From contig JAFGVT010000029.1 of NCBI GenBank assembly GCA_016937825.1, positions 1 to 5,877 of the forward strand: DNA of 5,877 nucleotides. Reading direction: 5' to 3'. The position numbers and the translations under genes are program-made. The stretch is from Fidelibacterota bacterium (GTDB lineage Bacteria; Fidelibacterota; Fidelibacteria; Fidelibacterales; Fidelibacteraceae). This document shows, piece after piece, positions 5,748 through 5,877 of the stretch. The notes beneath the pieces were generated by a model. The model did no database searches and had not been told where the DNA came from. It was given only the letters and a program-made list of their open reading frames with translations. Each line of letters begins with the position of its first letter. The stretch's first letter is position 1.

Positions 5748-5877
5748 ATGAAAACGGGACGCATTCTTTGCTTTTTTGCCCTGATGACGGGGATACTGGG
5801 TGCGGCGGACACGCTGTTCTTTGATGTTTCCCTGCTCGGCATCCGTTGCGCCGCGGTCGAGATCAGCGAACGCCGGC
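5748..5877 (+). CDS. Secreted or periplasmic protein, N-terminal fragment, possibly DUF3108-like
   Basis: This frame starts at the ATG 3 bases after the mgtE stop and stays open for 43 codons to the window edge. It begins MKTGRILCFFALMTGILGAA, a classic Sec signal peptide with a basic start, a hydrophobic core and a likely cleavage site near Gly-Ala-Ala/Asp. The Cys at residue 8 lies inside the hydrophobic core, so there is no convincing lipobox. The mature start, DTLFFDVSLLGIRCAAVEIS, resembles the opening strands of DUF3108 proteins (L.Y.V.W.GI.AG.A.L), which are envelope proteins of unknown function. With so few residues this is a suggestion only. No good ribosome site is visible, so translation probably depends on readthrough coupling from mgtE. 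Confidence 0.6.
   Translation, partial: MKTGRILCFFALMTGILGAADTLFFDVSLLGIRCAAVEISERR

Overview
The window is a dense, wholly plus-strand bacterial gene cluster. It holds eight reading frames: the 3' end of gyrA, six complete genes, and the 5' end of an eighth. GC content is fairly high, and no gap between genes exceeds 12 bases. Four junctions overlap, two of them ATGA stop/start overlaps. Most starts carry a clear GGAGG-type Shine-Dalgarno site. I see no terminator, tRNA, rRNA, CRISPR array or mobile element. This looks like one long co-transcribed unit in an uncultured or little-studied bacterium. The DUF2225-like protein, the bacterial eIF-2B-like protein and a possible DUF3108-type envelope protein would suit an FCB-type or related Gram-negative phylum. 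That placement is a weak inference, not a determination.

Layout: (1) 2-343, end of gyrA, the last beta-pinwheel blades and acidic tail of the DNA gyrase A subunit. (2) 340-1014, YggS/PLPBP pyridoxal-phosphate homeostasis protein. (3) 1011-1493, a 160-residue protein that I recognise as a shrunken relative of purine nucleoside phosphorylase lacking most catalytic motifs. (4) 1486-1950, single-stranded DNA-binding protein. (5) 1960-2655, a two-CxxC, probably zinc-binding DUF2225-like protein with a helical C-terminal region. (6) 2657-3520, an eIF-2B alpha/beta/delta / MtnA / ribose-1,5-bisphosphate isomerase superfamily member without the isomerase cysteine. (7) 3533-4363, a CPBP (CAAX/Abi) intramembrane metalloprotease with intact motifs. 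(8) 4353-5744, an MgtE magnesium channel. (9) 5748 to the window end, the start of a secreted or periplasmic protein.

The genes fall loosely into DNA topology and single-strand binding (gyrA, ssb), cofactor and nucleotide-linked functions (yggS, PNP-like, eIF-2B-like) and membrane functions (CPBP protease, mgtE). They do not form a recognised pathway. The most interesting observation is that two proteins here descend from enzymes acting on successive steps of nucleoside salvage (nucleoside phosphorylase, then ribose-phosphate isomerase), and both appear to have lost key catalytic residues. I found no defence system, mobile element or clearly new multi-gene machine.
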